The translations under genes and the position numbers were made by a program. The notes under the pieces were generated by a model. It was not told where the DNA came from. It was given only the letters and a program-made list of their open reading frames with translations, and searched no databases. This document shows positions 52,001 through 60,341 of a DNA stretch of 64,000 nt, piece by piece; within the stretch, counting starts at the first letter, position 1; each line of letters opens with the position of its first letter. The DNA comes from Chitinophagaceae bacterium (lineage in GTDB: Bacteria; Bacteroidota; Bacteroidia; Chitinophagales; Chitinophagaceae): positions 620,001 through 684,000 of the forward strand of contig JADKJC010000001.1 of the NCBI GenBank assembly GCA_016722465.1, given 5' to 3'.

Positions 52001-55000
52001 TTGCACAGGATGCCCCTGGTGGTTGCCGTAGTATAACTCCAAAGTTCTTTATTGACCAGGTGGGTTATTCCCGTTTTGATTTTGCAGCCAATGCCTATGA
52101 TTTTGATGTGGTGCCGCCAGATGCTGCATTTCACTTTGGAAAGGTGGGGGACGTAAATACATTGCATCCTTCAAGACCGCCCAGCAGCGATTTTATTTAT
52201 TGCACCACCGGGGCATTTAACAGCGATCCCTTGCAAACTTCCTGCGATGCAAAAGTGAATGGAAATATTTACAGTACTGCAAACAATCAACCATTATATG
52301 ATTCCGTATTTCCGCCCACACCAGGCGATATTTCCAGGAGAAATTTATGGTACACATTTGTAGTTAACCATCCGGGCACGGTAAGGATAAAAGTGGAAAA
52401 CAAAACACTGCAACGTGGGCGGCAGCCAAGGTTTGCAGTATTTGCCAGTGATGTAGATCCTTCCTTACCCTTTAGTGCTGTTCAGGCTGGCGGATTGGTT
52501 GATTCCACTGTAGCAAGTGGCTTGCGGTTTCTTACGATGAACTACATTACTTACTATTATTGTTATAGTGCACCCGACAATATCTCCTTCTACCGTGACC
52601 CATGTACAGCGACACCAACACGCTATTATATTTTGGTAGATAATGTAAACGCAATTGCTGCTGAAGCAGGGGGCCAGTTGCCAAATACCCAAATCGATGT
52701 TTCAATACTGTTTGATTCTTTTAATTTGGTGATGCCAAAGTTCGATCATCACTACCAGGCCAATGATATTGGAACAATAGGTGTTGGAACTTTTGCCGGC
52801 CAACAGGATAATTATTCCTGCGCCACCCGTGATAATCCAGACCCATTAAGTACCGGGCAAAACGGTTGCACTAAAACGCTGTGGTATAAATTTACTTCCA
52901 CCATCACGGGCAATGTACGCTACCGCATACGCATTGGCAACAATGTTTATTACAGTGATGATGATATACAACTGCATAAGGAAACAATTCCGGGAGATTC
53001 TACCGTCAGCAGTTTAAAAGTGCAGCCAAGGGCTACCGTTAGTTCATCAAACGGCTCATGGTCGCAAAGCTGTGTTACCACCGGAACTTATTATTTAATA
53101 TTGCCAGGTTGTACAAGAGTAAACCAGTATGTAATACCGGAGATTGAAATGATAGAGCAGGAAGGTGATTTTTGCAGCCGGGCTGTACCAGCGGCTATTA
53201 ATGGTGCAGGCAGTGCCACCGCTTCTGTATTAGTAAACTGCCATACAATAGGTACTGACTACGGGGAATTTGGTCCACTGCTTACCTGTCCGCAGGATGG
53301 TATAACAGCACAATACAAAACGAGCTGGTTTCGCATGGATATTGGCGGAACAGACACGTTGGATATAACAACATTTTTAATTGAAAATACAAATGCTTCC
53401 AGCAGTGATATTAAATACAGGATGATGACGGGTGATTGCGGTGCCATGCAGGAGCAAAGCTGTGTGCTGGATGCGTTAACACAAAACACTTATGAATGCC
53501 TGGTACCAGGGCAGAGTTATTATATACAGGTATTTACACCCATTATTAAAAACAATGTGGTGGTAACCGGTACTATTGATCTGCAATTATCAGCCGTATC
53601 TCACGCAGATACCTGTTTGCCACTGAATAACTGTTTGGCAACTGCCAATTTCCTGCCATCATTTGATTGCACCAAAGATGATTCGATAAAATTTGTGAAT
53701 TATTCCACTTATGGCAATAATATTACTTATCAATGGGATTTGGGGCATAATGGAGCAACATCTACATCTGTATCACCATCTTATTTTTATCCTGCCCTGC
53801 CAATTGACAGCACTTATACTATTAAGTTAATTGCAAGAAATACGAGTTGTAATAAAGTTGATTCTTCAATAAGAACATTTACCGTGCCTGCAAGGCCATA
53901 CATCGATTTCGGTCCCGATATTATCCAGTGCAACAGCACAGCCCCAATTGTATTAAGGGCAGCCTCACACCCCGGTGCCACCTATTTATGGCAGAACAAC
54001 AGTGCTGCTGATACATTTCGTGTAACAGCTAATGGGAATAATACTTATTGGGTAAGGGTAAACTATAATGGTTGCAGCAGGCGTGACACCATAAGAGTTT
54101 TAATAAGCCCCATCAGCGCCAGGCCATTGCAGCAAATTAGCTTATGTACAGATTCTGTGCTGGTAGATGTTCGCAGGGGCTTTGGTGAAACCTACCGCTG
54201 GAATACCGGCGCCAGCACCCGTTCCATTTATATGAGTACACCAGGGTTTTACTGGGTGGATATCACCTATTTCAATTGTGTGTACCGGGATTCCTTTGAA
54301 GTGAATAATATAAATGCGGCAAAGCCATTTGGGGGAGATACAACGGTATGCCTTACCAATGGAGGGTTTGTATTGGATGCCTCTATGCAGGGAGCAACAT
54401 CTTATAGCTGGCAAAATGCAGGCACAGCAGATACATTTTTGGTAACTGCTCCTGGTCAATATCGTGTCACAATAAATTTTGGCAATTGCAGCATCAGGGA
54501 TACCATTAATGTTTTGGGCTATCCTGCTCCGTTATCTCAAACAATGGATACAAGTATTTGCTTTGGCAACCAGTTTACGTTGCCCTGGGGAACAGCCGCA
54601 TCAGCAACAGGGACTTATCGTGATACATTAAGATATGCAGGCGGCTGTGACCGCCTGATCCGCCGGGTAAACCTGTCTGTTAAAGCCAAACCCAATATTG
54701 GCAGGGATACCACTATCTGTTTTGGAAATGGCAATTATACCATTAATGCCACCACTCCGGGTGCGTTGGGTTACAACTGGCATGATGGTGATACCAATGC
54801 TGTATATACAGTTACTTTGCCTGGTCTTCACTGGGTACGGGTAAATTATGGCAATTGCATCTCTGCAGATTCTGTTACCATCAATCTGTTGTCGTCTCCG
54901 CAAAAAATAGTCATTGACACAGGAATTTGTTCAGGATCGTCACTGTTGCTGCCCTGGGGATTAGTGGTACAGGCTGCCGGAAGTTATAGTGATACACTGG

Positions 55001-56955
55001 TATCAACCGGTGGCTGCGACAGCCTGGTAAATATTTACAACGTTACCGTTAATTCAAAACCTGCATTGGGTAGCGATATTGTCACTGGTATTTGTCAAAG
55101 CGATACTTTTGATCTTGCTGATGTATATAACACTGCAGGATTAAACGCAGTGTGGAGTAACAACGGTAGTTCAGTCAATAATCCATCGGCTGTAACCACA
55201 GCAGGACAATACCAGTTGATTGTCAGTAATAATTTCAGTTGTGCTGATACTGCAATGGTTGCACTCGCCATTAATCCCAAACCTTTATTGGGTAATGATA
55301 CAGCTGTCAGCAGATGCGGTAATAGTAGCATTAACCTTACAAGCATTTACACCACTACAGGTTTAACCACAACATGGACAATAAATTCAGTTGCTGTGCA
55401 AATTCCTGCTGCGGTAAACATCGCAGGCAATTACCAGTTGATTGCTTCCAGTGCAGCAGGATGTAAAGACACTGCTACAGTTTTATTAACCTTTGATCCC
55501 AAACCTACAGTTGGTAACGATACCAGTACCAGTATTTGCCAGGGATCTCCTGCAAATCTGGCTGCATTATTCAATACCACTGGCCTTGTTACCAGTTGGA
55601 CAATAAATGGATCGACAGTCACAAATGCTGCTGCAATTAGTGCTTCAGGCATTTACCGGCTCATTGCAGCAAATAGTTTTGGGTGCAGCGATACGGCCTT
55701 TGCAACGTTAACCATTAGCCCAAAACCTAATTTGGGGGGTGATACAGTTATCAGCATTTGCCAGGGCAGCAACCTTAACCTGCCTGCAGTTTATAATACA
55801 GGCAATAACATCAATAGCTGGAGCAATGGAGCTGTTGCTGTGCAAAACCCTGGTGCAGTGAATACACCGGGTATCTATCAATTAATCAGCACAAATGTAC
55901 CTGGCTGTGCAGATACGGCGCTGGTTACCCTTATGGTAAATACAAAGCCTGATTTAACCATCAATAATCCCGCTACGGTATGTTTGCCACAAACAACAGA
56001 CCTGACAGCTCCAGCTATCACAACAGGCTCTACTGCCGGGCTGGCATATACCTACTGGCAGGATACAGCAGCCACCATTGCATACAACAATGCTGCTGCT
56101 GCTATTAATGGCACTTATTTCATTAAAGGCACAACTGCTATAGGTTGCTTTAATATTAAACCAGTAAGCGTAACAAGCTATTCCATACAAATTGTATCCG
56201 CTGGTAATGATGTGGGTATATGTGACAAGGACTCTTCTGCAAATTTGAGTGTAATAGTAAACAATACAACAGCACCGGTTACCTATAGTTGGGAACCCAT
56301 TGCAACAGGTGGTATTGAAAACCCTGCTGCTGCAGTAACGCCAGTAAAACCAGCCGCCACACCGCAACAATATATTGTTACTGTAAAAGATGGTTATGGT
56401 TGTAATTATTTAGTAAAAGATACCGTTGTTATAACAAAACAACCACCAGTATTTGCTTTTGCCGGCAATGATACCATTGCAGTTACAGGTGTTCCGCATC
56501 AGTTGTATGCATCAGGCGGGGTTAATTATGCATGGCTACAACAAAACCTGCTGAATGACGCTTCCATTGCAAATCCACTGGCAATTATTTATGCAGACAG
56601 TGTGTTCTTTACTGTGAAAGTAACCGATGCATTTGGTTGTGCCGGGTATGATACCGTAAGAGTGAGAACATACAACGGCATCACCTATTATGTACCCAAT
56701 GCGTTTTCACCAGACGGCGATGGAATCAATGATGTATTCCGTCCCATTCCTGTAGGTATAAAATCTACCGTGTTTTTTAGAATATTCAACCGGTATGGCC
56801 AGCTTATGTTTGAGACAAACCAGTGGATGAAAGGCTGGGATGGCAATTACAAAGGGAGGCAGCAGCCAATTGGCAACTATGTGTGGGTGCTTAAAGGTAT
56901 AGGAAGAAACGGAAGGGTGGTAGAGATGCAAGGGAATGTAGTGTTGCTACGATAA
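49039..56955 (+). CDS. Giant T9SS type B surface protein (2638 residues)
   Basis: Signal peptide (to about HAQ, residue 25). Residues to about 1530 hold some nine beta-sandwich modules resembling pre-peptidase C-terminal (PPC) domains, each closing with a Cys-PxGxYxLxV-type strand (CVPAGDYLVQV, CLAPGDYVLQV, CHFQPGTYTLVIF, CVTTGTYYLIL). Then a PKD domain (about 1550-1620: VNYSTYGNNITYQWDLG), Ig-like repeats with GCSRRDTI or NCSIRDTI ends, and about five 75-residue repeats beginning LGxDTxxSICQ. The C-terminus (YVPNAFSPDGDGINDVF, FRIFNRYGQLMF, GWDGNYKGR) is the gliding-motility-associated T9SS type B sorting domain. Probably a cell-surface adhesin or filament; Cys-rich. Uninterrupted over 7.9 kb. 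Confidence 0.9.
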   Translation: MKNTLKYIFFLLILFGCTFTQLHAQAPTSDNCVNAETIVIANNGFGLGNFSSSQINITNATVQAGESFAPAIFVAGLDDKSVWLKFSLPTIRAVRVTLSQPGTAIAAGDVGFAVYKDNNCLPTNDSISTKLTPIVTWGNTYHPCVPAGDYLVQVSSNVNANGPIIITVEISDQTGAAYDHPNEAYAFGIASPYARKIDFEAECQSIEDATEVCSSLNNYTEYHKSAWFTFTTPAYLDYLVVGLSGTGATTYFPSGGANIQKKFGYNLYRGDAVTTPINSLTVVDGCDSMLTNGYRCASKEYRCGDLQPNTTYSIQLFIHKDFKDMVRLGILTGGANPTAGPLPVNTLPASNALGLLPAAANGATTTFTDYFGCNSRHSTNSCNPSKPAAGVTVNRAKYNLSSFASFTLSRTVAITFRPSSINCGPRPIIRLFKQSLTANCADLDTANIVGTAAYNGEMECLAPGDYVLQVLGVDTAYSSLTSLYYGDLGNNNNQCLFSNLGTRFEVGMVVYTRKAASKYSLNVTGAFDSINRVGTVQQPLLSGIPYQSAPDTIGCQPTLRPWDTTCSPLNDKVIYRQFLVADSGTVDFGTLTYSNNPPFRYRLYSGDANALAAAQNIFNFPDRVTGIVPKTLCLVGNTYCENKTACVLPGSYTYTTMGSTGDVGRADRPTFTFVKTRTKHNSPFNAHNMGSIMDTLGPNGGTLRSYRDYWSCEDNAVPINGYMPCTIGGRPATKAIYRQFYLKEAAIIRFTNPGYGGWCVNNAYGTRTLFYGKATDSFAALSPLGNQWNCFSTAQTSNSCAPLPAGWYTVVSYGTGPNYDSTMRLTNVGGRYNSHVSYRDEFDITITPACPGPKFNRPYKASVAAGNTPHLIQWGTRSISTPVYPRTDTSFTLPTENFNCTLDTPFASHPVKPCQPASNRVAYYVFRTTQVCYLQINTGGYYATVFDKDVRTDSLQFASATPIQQCNNSLGNIQFCHFQPGTYTLVIFAQDAPGGCRSITPKFFIDQVGYSRFDFAANAYDFDVVPPDAAFHFGKVGDVNTLHPSRPPSSDFIYCTTGAFNSDPLQTSCDAKVNGNIYSTANNQPLYDSVFPPTPGDISRRNLWYTFVVNHPGTVRIKVENKTLQRGRQPRFAVFASDVDPSLPFSAVQAGGLVDSTVASGLRFLTMNYITYYYCYSAPDNISFYRDPCTATPTRYYILVDNVNAIAAEAGGQLPNTQIDVSILFDSFNLVMPKFDHHYQANDIGTIGVGTFAGQQDNYSCATRDNPDPLSTGQNGCTKTLWYKFTSTITGNVRYRIRIGNNVYYSDDDIQLHKETIPGDSTVSSLKVQPRATVSSSNGSWSQSCVTTGTYYLILPGCTRVNQYVIPEIEMIEQEGDFCSRAVPAAINGAGSATASVLVNCHTIGTDYGEFGPLLTCPQDGITAQYKTSWFRMDIGGTDTLDITTFLIENTNASSSDIKYRMMTGDCGAMQEQSCVLDALTQNTYECLVPGQSYYIQVFTPIIKNNVVVTGTIDLQLSAVSHADTCLPLNNCLATANFLPSFDCTKDDSIKFVNYSTYGNNITYQWDLGHNGATSTSVSPSYFYPALPIDSTYTIKLIARNTSCNKVDSSIRTFTVPARPYIDFGPDIIQCNSTAPIVLRAASHPGATYLWQNNSAADTFRVTANGNNTYWVRVNYNGCSRRDTIRVLISPISARPLQQISLCTDSVLVDVRRGFGETYRWNTGASTRSIYMSTPGFYWVDITYFNCVYRDSFEVNNINAAKPFGGDTTVCLTNGGFVLDASMQGATSYSWQNAGTADTFLVTAPGQYRVTINFGNCSIRDTINVLGYPAPLSQTMDTSICFGNQFTLPWGTAASATGTYRDTLRYAGGCDRLIRRVNLSVKAKPNIGRDTTICFGNGNYTINATTPGALGYNWHDGDTNAVYTVTLPGLHWVRVNYGNCISADSVTINLLSSPQKIVIDTGICSGSSLLLPWGLVVQAAGSYSDTLVSTGGCDSLVNIYNVTVNSKPALGSDIVTGICQSDTFDLADVYNTAGLNAVWSNNGSSVNNPSAVTTAGQYQLIVSNNFSCADTAMVALAINPKPLLGNDTAVSRCGNSSINLTSIYTTTGLTTTWTINSVAVQIPAAVNIAGNYQLIASSAAGCKDTATVLLTFDPKPTVGNDTSTSICQGSPANLAALFNTTGLVTSWTINGSTVTNAAAISASGIYRLIAANSFGCSDTAFATLTISPKPNLGGDTVISICQGSNLNLPAVYNTGNNINSWSNGAVAVQNPGAVNTPGIYQLISTNVPGCADTALVTLMVNTKPDLTINNPATVCLPQTTDLTAPAITTGSTAGLAYTYWQDTAATIAYNNAAAAINGTYFIKGTTAIGCFNIKPVSVTSYSIQIVSAGNDVGICDKDSSANLSVIVNNTTAPVTYSWEPIATGGIENPAAAVTPVKPAATPQQYIVTVKDGYGCNYLVKDTVVITKQPPVFAFAGNDTIAVTGVPHQLYASGGVNYAWLQQNLLNDASIANPLAIIYADSVFFTVKVTDAFGCAGYDTVRVRTYNGITYYVPNAFSPDGDGINDVFRPIPVGIKSTVFFRIFNRYGQLMFETNQWMKGWDGNYKGRQQPIGNYVWVLKGIGRNGRVVEMQGNVVLLR

Positions 56956-57003
56956 ATTGCGCTGTTGAGATTGGCATAAGAAAATTAATTCGCTAAAAAA
57001 GTA

Positions 57004-57327
57004 ATGATTATGGAACAGTTATTCATACCTACAGACCGTGGAATCAGGACGGTCTTGCCCGGAAATATAGTAAGGATTGAGGCATCCAGTAACTACAGTA
57101 AAGTGTATTTTAACAATGGCTGCCCACTTACAATTGCAAAAGTATTACACTGGTTTGAAGACAAACTTGAAGAACAATTTTTTTACAGGATACACAAAAC
57201 TCATATTGTAAACAGCCAGTTTATTTGTGCCATATCATCCGATAACAATATACTTACACTGGTAAATGGCGAGCAGTTAAAAATAAGCCGCAGAAGAAAA
57301 AAGAGGGTACTAAAACTGCTGGCATAA
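57004..57327 (+). CDS. Stand-alone LytTR DNA-binding protein
   Basis: 107 residues that form only a LytTR domain: DIVRIEASSNYSKVYF-like start (GNIVRIEASSNYSKVYFNNG), KVLHWFEDKL, FYRIHKTHIVN and LKISRRRKKRVL. There is no receiver or membrane part. LytTR proteins bind direct repeats upstream of surface, toxin or bacteriocin genes. It lies 48 nt after the giant gene and is followed by a terminator, so it is probably co-expressed and could feed back on this locus (inference). Start could be ATG 57004 or 57010. Confidence 0.87.
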   Translation: MIMEQLFIPTDRGIRTVLPGNIVRIEASSNYSKVYFNNGCPLTIAKVLHWFEDKLEEQFFYRIHKTHIVNSQFICAISSDNNILTLVNGEQLKISRRRKKRVLKLLA

Positions 57328-57366
57328 ACTGCTGGTATCATTTTAAAAGGTTATGAACAAAAAAGC

Positions 57367-57407
57367 AAAAGGGGCAGTATCATTTTAAAAATGATACTGT
57401 CCCTTTT
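57367..57407. terminator. Strong bidirectional terminator after the LytTR gene
   Basis: A 20-bp stem: AAAAGGGGCAGTATCATTTT (57367-57386) with its complement (57388-57407), one G-U pair and a single-base gap. A-rich and T-rich flanks suit termination in both directions, serving the LytTR gene and the convergent LEA-like gene. Confidence 0.85.
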
Positions 57408-57432
57408 CGTTAAAATGCAAACCGGGTTTTAC

Positions 57433-57801
57433 CTATTTAAGCGGTTTATCCTGTGGCATTGCTTTATCATCACCGGTCAACGCTTCAATCTTGTCTTCTG
57501 CTTTTTCTTTTAACTCATGCGCTTTTTCTTTAGTGGCATCCCAGGCGGCTTCAGCCTTGGTTTTCATTTTATCTAAAAAGCTTTTTTCAGTGCCATCGGG
57601 ATTCTTATCTTCTCCATCCCATTCATCAATTTTTTCAGCAGCTTTTTCTTTTAGCTCATGTGCTTTCTGCTTTGTAGCATCCCAGGTTTCCTCTGCCTTA
57701 TCTTCCACCTTGTCCCACACTTCTTCTGCTTTATCCTTCAGGTCTTCAAACTTGTCTTTCATTTTATCAAGAAAGCTTTGTTCTTTTTTTTCTTCGCTCA
57801 T
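57433..57801 (-). CDS. Small charged helical protein with 11-mer-like repeats (LEA/apolipoprotein-like)
   Basis: 122 residues with no Cys and very high Lys, Glu, Asp and Ala. Two long similar units (SFLDKMKDKFEDLKDKAEE and SFLDKMKTKAEAAWDATK) and KAHELKEKAEDKIE repeats form amphipathic helix with an 11-residue rhythm, as in group 3 LEA and related stress proteins. It is soluble, with no signal peptide. A role in desiccation, freezing or osmotic protection is inferred only from composition. Confidence 0.7.
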   Translation of the reverse strand: MSEEKKEQSFLDKMKDKFEDLKDKAEEVWDKVEDKAEETWDATKQKAHELKEKAAEKIDEWDGEDKNPDGTEKSFLDKMKTKAEAAWDATKEKAHELKEKAEDKIEALTGDDKAMPQDKPLK

Positions 57802-57873
57802 GGTAAATAATTTTAAAAATGAATAATATGGTTAGGCTAAATTTTCCTGCGGCTTTAGTAAGATAGTATAAAG

Positions 57874-58929
57874 TTACAAATGGTTGCAGATATTTTTCAC
57901 AATTCCGGGGCCTTCATAAATAAAACCGGTCCATACCTGTATTAATGAAGCGCCTGCATTTAATTTTTCCCTGCTATCTTGCCATGTAAAAATGCCGCCA
58001 CTGGCAATAATGGGGATTTGCCCGTTTGTTTTTTGATGAATGTATTGCACAATCTCTGTACTTCGTTTTTGAACTGGCAGGCCACTTAAACCACCTGCGC
58101 CCATTTGTTCAACAGCTTGCTTATCTGTTATCAATCCCTCACGGCTGGTGGTGGTATTGGTTGCAACAAGGCCATCCAGTTTTATTTCCATTGCCAGGTC
58201 TATTACATCATCGACCTGGTCAAACGTAAGATCAGGAGCAATTTTCAACAGCACAGGTTTAGGGCTGTCGTATTCAGCATTAAGCCTTTGAAGGTTACTC
58301 AGTATTTTTCTCAAAGAATCTTTTTCCTGCAGCTCTCTTAAGCCCGGTGTATTGGGACTACTTACATTAACAACAAAATAATCTACGTAAGGATGCAGGG
58401 CGGTGAAGCATATCTCATAATCCTTCCATGCATCTTCGTTTGGTGTGACCTTGTTTTTTCCGATGTTTCCGCCGATGATCAATTTTGAATTTTGTCCCGC
58501 CACCGGCGGGATGAATTTTGAATTTTGCCATACGCTCAGTCGTTTAGCCACTGCTTCCACCCCATCATTATTAAACCCCATTCGGTTGATGAGTGCTTTG
58601 TCTTTTGGCAAACGAAACAATCTTGGCTTATCATTTCCTCCCTGCGGCTTGGGAGTAACTGTACCAATTTCAACAGCGCCAAAACCCAATACTTCCAATT
58701 CGTTTAAATATTTTGCATTCTTGTCAAAGCCTGCACCAAGGCCTACCGGGTTTTTGAAAGTGATTCCCCAGCATTCTTTTTTTAACTGAACATTGTCGGC
58801 AGAAAATTGATTGCTGATTATTCTCTTTACCCATGGAATGCTGCACAAAAAACGCAGGCTCTTCATTGAAAAATAATGCACCCTTTCCGGGTCGAAACAG
58901 AATAAAAAAGAGCGGAGGAGTTTGTACAT
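57874..58929 (-). CDS. pyrD: Dihydroorotate dehydrogenase (quinone), class 2
   Basis: About 351 residues from ATG 58927-58929 (MYKLLRSFLFCFDPERVHYFSM); a longer frame to 59022 lacks homology. The membrane-associating N-terminal helices, NPVGLGAGFDKN, LFRLPKDKALINRMGFNN, FVVNVSSPNTPGLRELQ (catalytic Ser in SSPNTPG), NTTTSREG and IIASGGIFTWQD are conserved. It oxidises dihydroorotate to orotate in pyrimidine synthesis, with FMN and quinone. An 11-residue in-frame insertion (centred at 58504) carries a GC palindrome flanked by direct repeats. It is divergent from the thiolase gene, with overlapping promoters. Confidence 0.95.
   Translation of the reverse strand: MYKLLRSFLFCFDPERVHYFSMKSLRFLCSIPWVKRIISNQFSADNVQLKKECWGITFKNPVGLGAGFDKNAKYLNELEVLGFGAVEIGTVTPKPQGGNDKPRLFRLPKDKALINRMGFNNDGVEAVAKRLSVWQNSKFIPPVAGQNSKLIIGGNIGKNKVTPNEDAWKDYEICFTALHPYVDYFVVNVSSPNTPGLRELQEKDSLRKILSNLQRLNAEYDSPKPVLLKIAPDLTFDQVDDVIDLAMEIKLDGLVATNTTTSREGLITDKQAVEQMGAGGLSGLPVQKRSTEIVQYIHQKTNGQIPIIASGGIFTWQDSREKLNAGASLIQVWTGFIYEGPGIVKNICNHL
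58481..58527. repeat. 33-bp palindromic insertion inside pyrD with 14-bp flanking direct repeats
   Basis: AATTTTGAATTTTG occurs at 58481-58494 and again at 58514-58527; between them lies TCCCGCC-ACC-GGCGGGA (58495-58511), a 7-bp-arm palindrome. The 33-bp period adds 11 codons (reading FIPPVAGQNSK) in frame between AKRLSVW and LIIGGNIGKNK. The structure resembles a small palindromic element tolerated within a coding sequence. Confidence 0.7.
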
Positions 58930-58935
58930 GATTTG

Positions 58936-58943
58936 CAAAGATA
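58936..58943 (-). promoter_or_regulatory. -7 promoter element (TATCTTTG) of pyrD
   Basis: Minus-strand TATCTTTG is an exact TAnnTTTG match, 6 nt before the pyrD ATG, implying a very short leader. It overlaps the -33 region of the divergent thiolase promoter. Confidence 0.5.
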
Positions 58944-58948
58944 ATTGG

Positions 58949-58979
58949 TTTGATTTTTTGAAAGGAACTGTTACCTTTG
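58949..58979 (+). promoter_or_regulatory. Bacteroidota promoter of the thiolase gene (TTTG-N19-TACCTTTG)
   Basis: TTTG (58949-58952), 19-nt spacer, TACCTTTG (58972-58979): a full match to the primary-sigma promoter. It predicts a leader of about 105 nt that contains two hairpins before the thiolase ATG at 59093. Confidence 0.7.
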
Positions 58980-59004
58980 ATATATAAAGTTGCATAAACA
59001 ACCA

Positions 59005-59071
59005 TTTACCCCTCTCCCCCAAAGGGGTAAATTCAAATACATTAATTTCTTCATCCCCCCTTCAGGGGATG
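59005..59071 (+). repeat. Two tandem C/G-run hairpins in the thiolase leader
   Basis: TTTACCCC (59005-59012) pairs with GGGGTAAA (59024-59031), and CATCCCC (59052-59058) with GGGGATG (59065-59071). Both lie between the predicted transcription start and the ATG. CCCCTTCAGGGG-type hairpins recur in related genomes (recollection). Effect on expression is unknown; no ligand-binding core is apparent. Confidence 0.5.
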
Positions 59072-59092
59072 GGGGCAAATAAATTTCAATCA

Positions 59093-60271
59093 ATGCAGGA
59101 AGCATACATTGTAGCAGGATACAGATCTGCTGTAGGAAAAAGTAAAAAAGGTGGTTTCAGGTTTACAAGGCCGGATGACCTAGCCATTGATGTAATCAAA
59201 GGCTTACTGGCCAGTGTGCCGCAACTGGATGCAAAAAGAGTGGATGATGTGATCGTTGGCAATGCAGTGCCGGAAGCGGAACAAGGCTTACAGGTAGGAA
59301 GGATTATTGCCGCCAGGGCTGTGGGTATTCATGCACCGGGCATAACCATCAATCGTTATTGTGCCAGTGGGCTGGAAAGTATTGCGATGGCAACTGCAAA
59401 AATCCGTACAGGTATGGCAGAATGCATCATTGCAGGTGGGGCAGAAAGCATGAGTTTAGTGCCAACAGCAGGATGGAAAACATCCCCGGCCTATTCTATT
59501 GCCAAAGATGAACCGGATTATTATGTAAGCATGGGGCTGACTGCAGAAGCCGTGGCAAAAGACTACAATGTGAGCCGTGAGGACCAGGATATATTTAGCT
59601 ACAACAGCCATATAAAAGCCGGCAATGCTATTAAAGAAGGTTATTTTAAAAATGGCATTTTACCAATTACCGTTGAGCAGGTATACCTGGATGAAAAAGG
59701 AAAGAAGCAAAAGAAAAGCTACGTGATGGATACGGATGAAGGCGTAAGAGCTGATACCTCAGTGGAAGGGCTGGCAAAATTAAAACCGGCATTTGCAGCG
59801 GGTGGTTGTGTTACCGCAGGCAACAGTTCGCAAACCAGTGATGGGGCTGCTTTTGTGATTGTGATGAGTGAAAGAATGATCAACGAACTGGGCTTAAAAC
59901 CTATTGCAAGATTGGTAAATTGCGCCAGTGCCGGGGTGCATCCCCGTGTAATGGGCATTGGGCCGGTGGAAGCAGTACCTAAGGTTTTAAAACAGGCAAA
60001 TATGAGTATCAGCGATATTGACCTGATAGAACTGAACGAGGCATTTGCATCGCAATCATTAGCCGTTATTCGTCAATTGAATCTAAATCCTGATATTGTA
60101 AACATTAATGGTGGCGCTATTGCATTGGGGCACCCACTGGGCTGTACCGGTGCCAAACTCACCATTCAAATTACCAATGACATGAAGCGGTTGAATAAAA
60201 AGTATGGCATTGTTACGGCCTGTGTTGGCGGCGGGCAAGGCATTGCAGGAATCATTGAGAATATCCATTGA
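59093..60271 (+). CDS. Thiolase (acetyl-CoA C-acyltransferase)
   Basis: 392 residues from ATG 59093 (MQEAYIVAGYRSAVGK); an upstream ATG at 59069 adds a non-homologous leader. Active-site Cys in NRYCASGLESIAMA (about residue 90), His in GGAIALGHPLGCTGA and Cys in TACVGGGQG are all present. Thiolases cleave 3-ketoacyl-CoA in beta-oxidation or condense acetyl-CoA. The degradative (FadA-type) reading is favoured by sequence pattern, but no fadB neighbour is present. A terminator follows. Confidence 0.93.
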   Translation: MQEAYIVAGYRSAVGKSKKGGFRFTRPDDLAIDVIKGLLASVPQLDAKRVDDVIVGNAVPEAEQGLQVGRIIAARAVGIHAPGITINRYCASGLESIAMATAKIRTGMAECIIAGGAESMSLVPTAGWKTSPAYSIAKDEPDYYVSMGLTAEAVAKDYNVSREDQDIFSYNSHIKAGNAIKEGYFKNGILPITVEQVYLDEKGKKQKKSYVMDTDEGVRADTSVEGLAKLKPAFAAGGCVTAGNSSQTSDGAAFVIVMSERMINELGLKPIARLVNCASAGVHPRVMGIGPVEAVPKVLKQANMSISDIDLIELNEAFASQSLAVIRQLNLNPDIVNINGGAIALGHPLGCTGAKLTIQITNDMKRLNKKYGIVTACVGGGQGIAGIIENIH

Positions 60272-60293
60272 TAATACGTTTTTCATTATTTAT

Positions 60294-60319
60294 AAAGCGG
60301 TATTAGTTACCGCTTTTTT
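60294..60319 (+). terminator. Rho-independent terminator after the thiolase gene
   Basis: AAAGCGGTA (60294-60302) pairs with TACCGCTTT (60308-60316) around TTAGT, followed by a T-run to 60319. Located 23 nt after the stop. Confidence 0.9.
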
Positions 60320-60341
60320 ATTAACTGATGGTTCAGTCAAC

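Noticed and set aside
42462-56955. CRISPR or other direct-repeat array in the repeat-rich genes
   Set aside because: Repeats are coding, variable at third positions and lack unit spacers.
57491-57826. Plus-strand frame with Ser/Phe/Ala-rich sequence
   Set aside because: Antisense shadow of the repetitive LEA-like gene; no homology or promoter.
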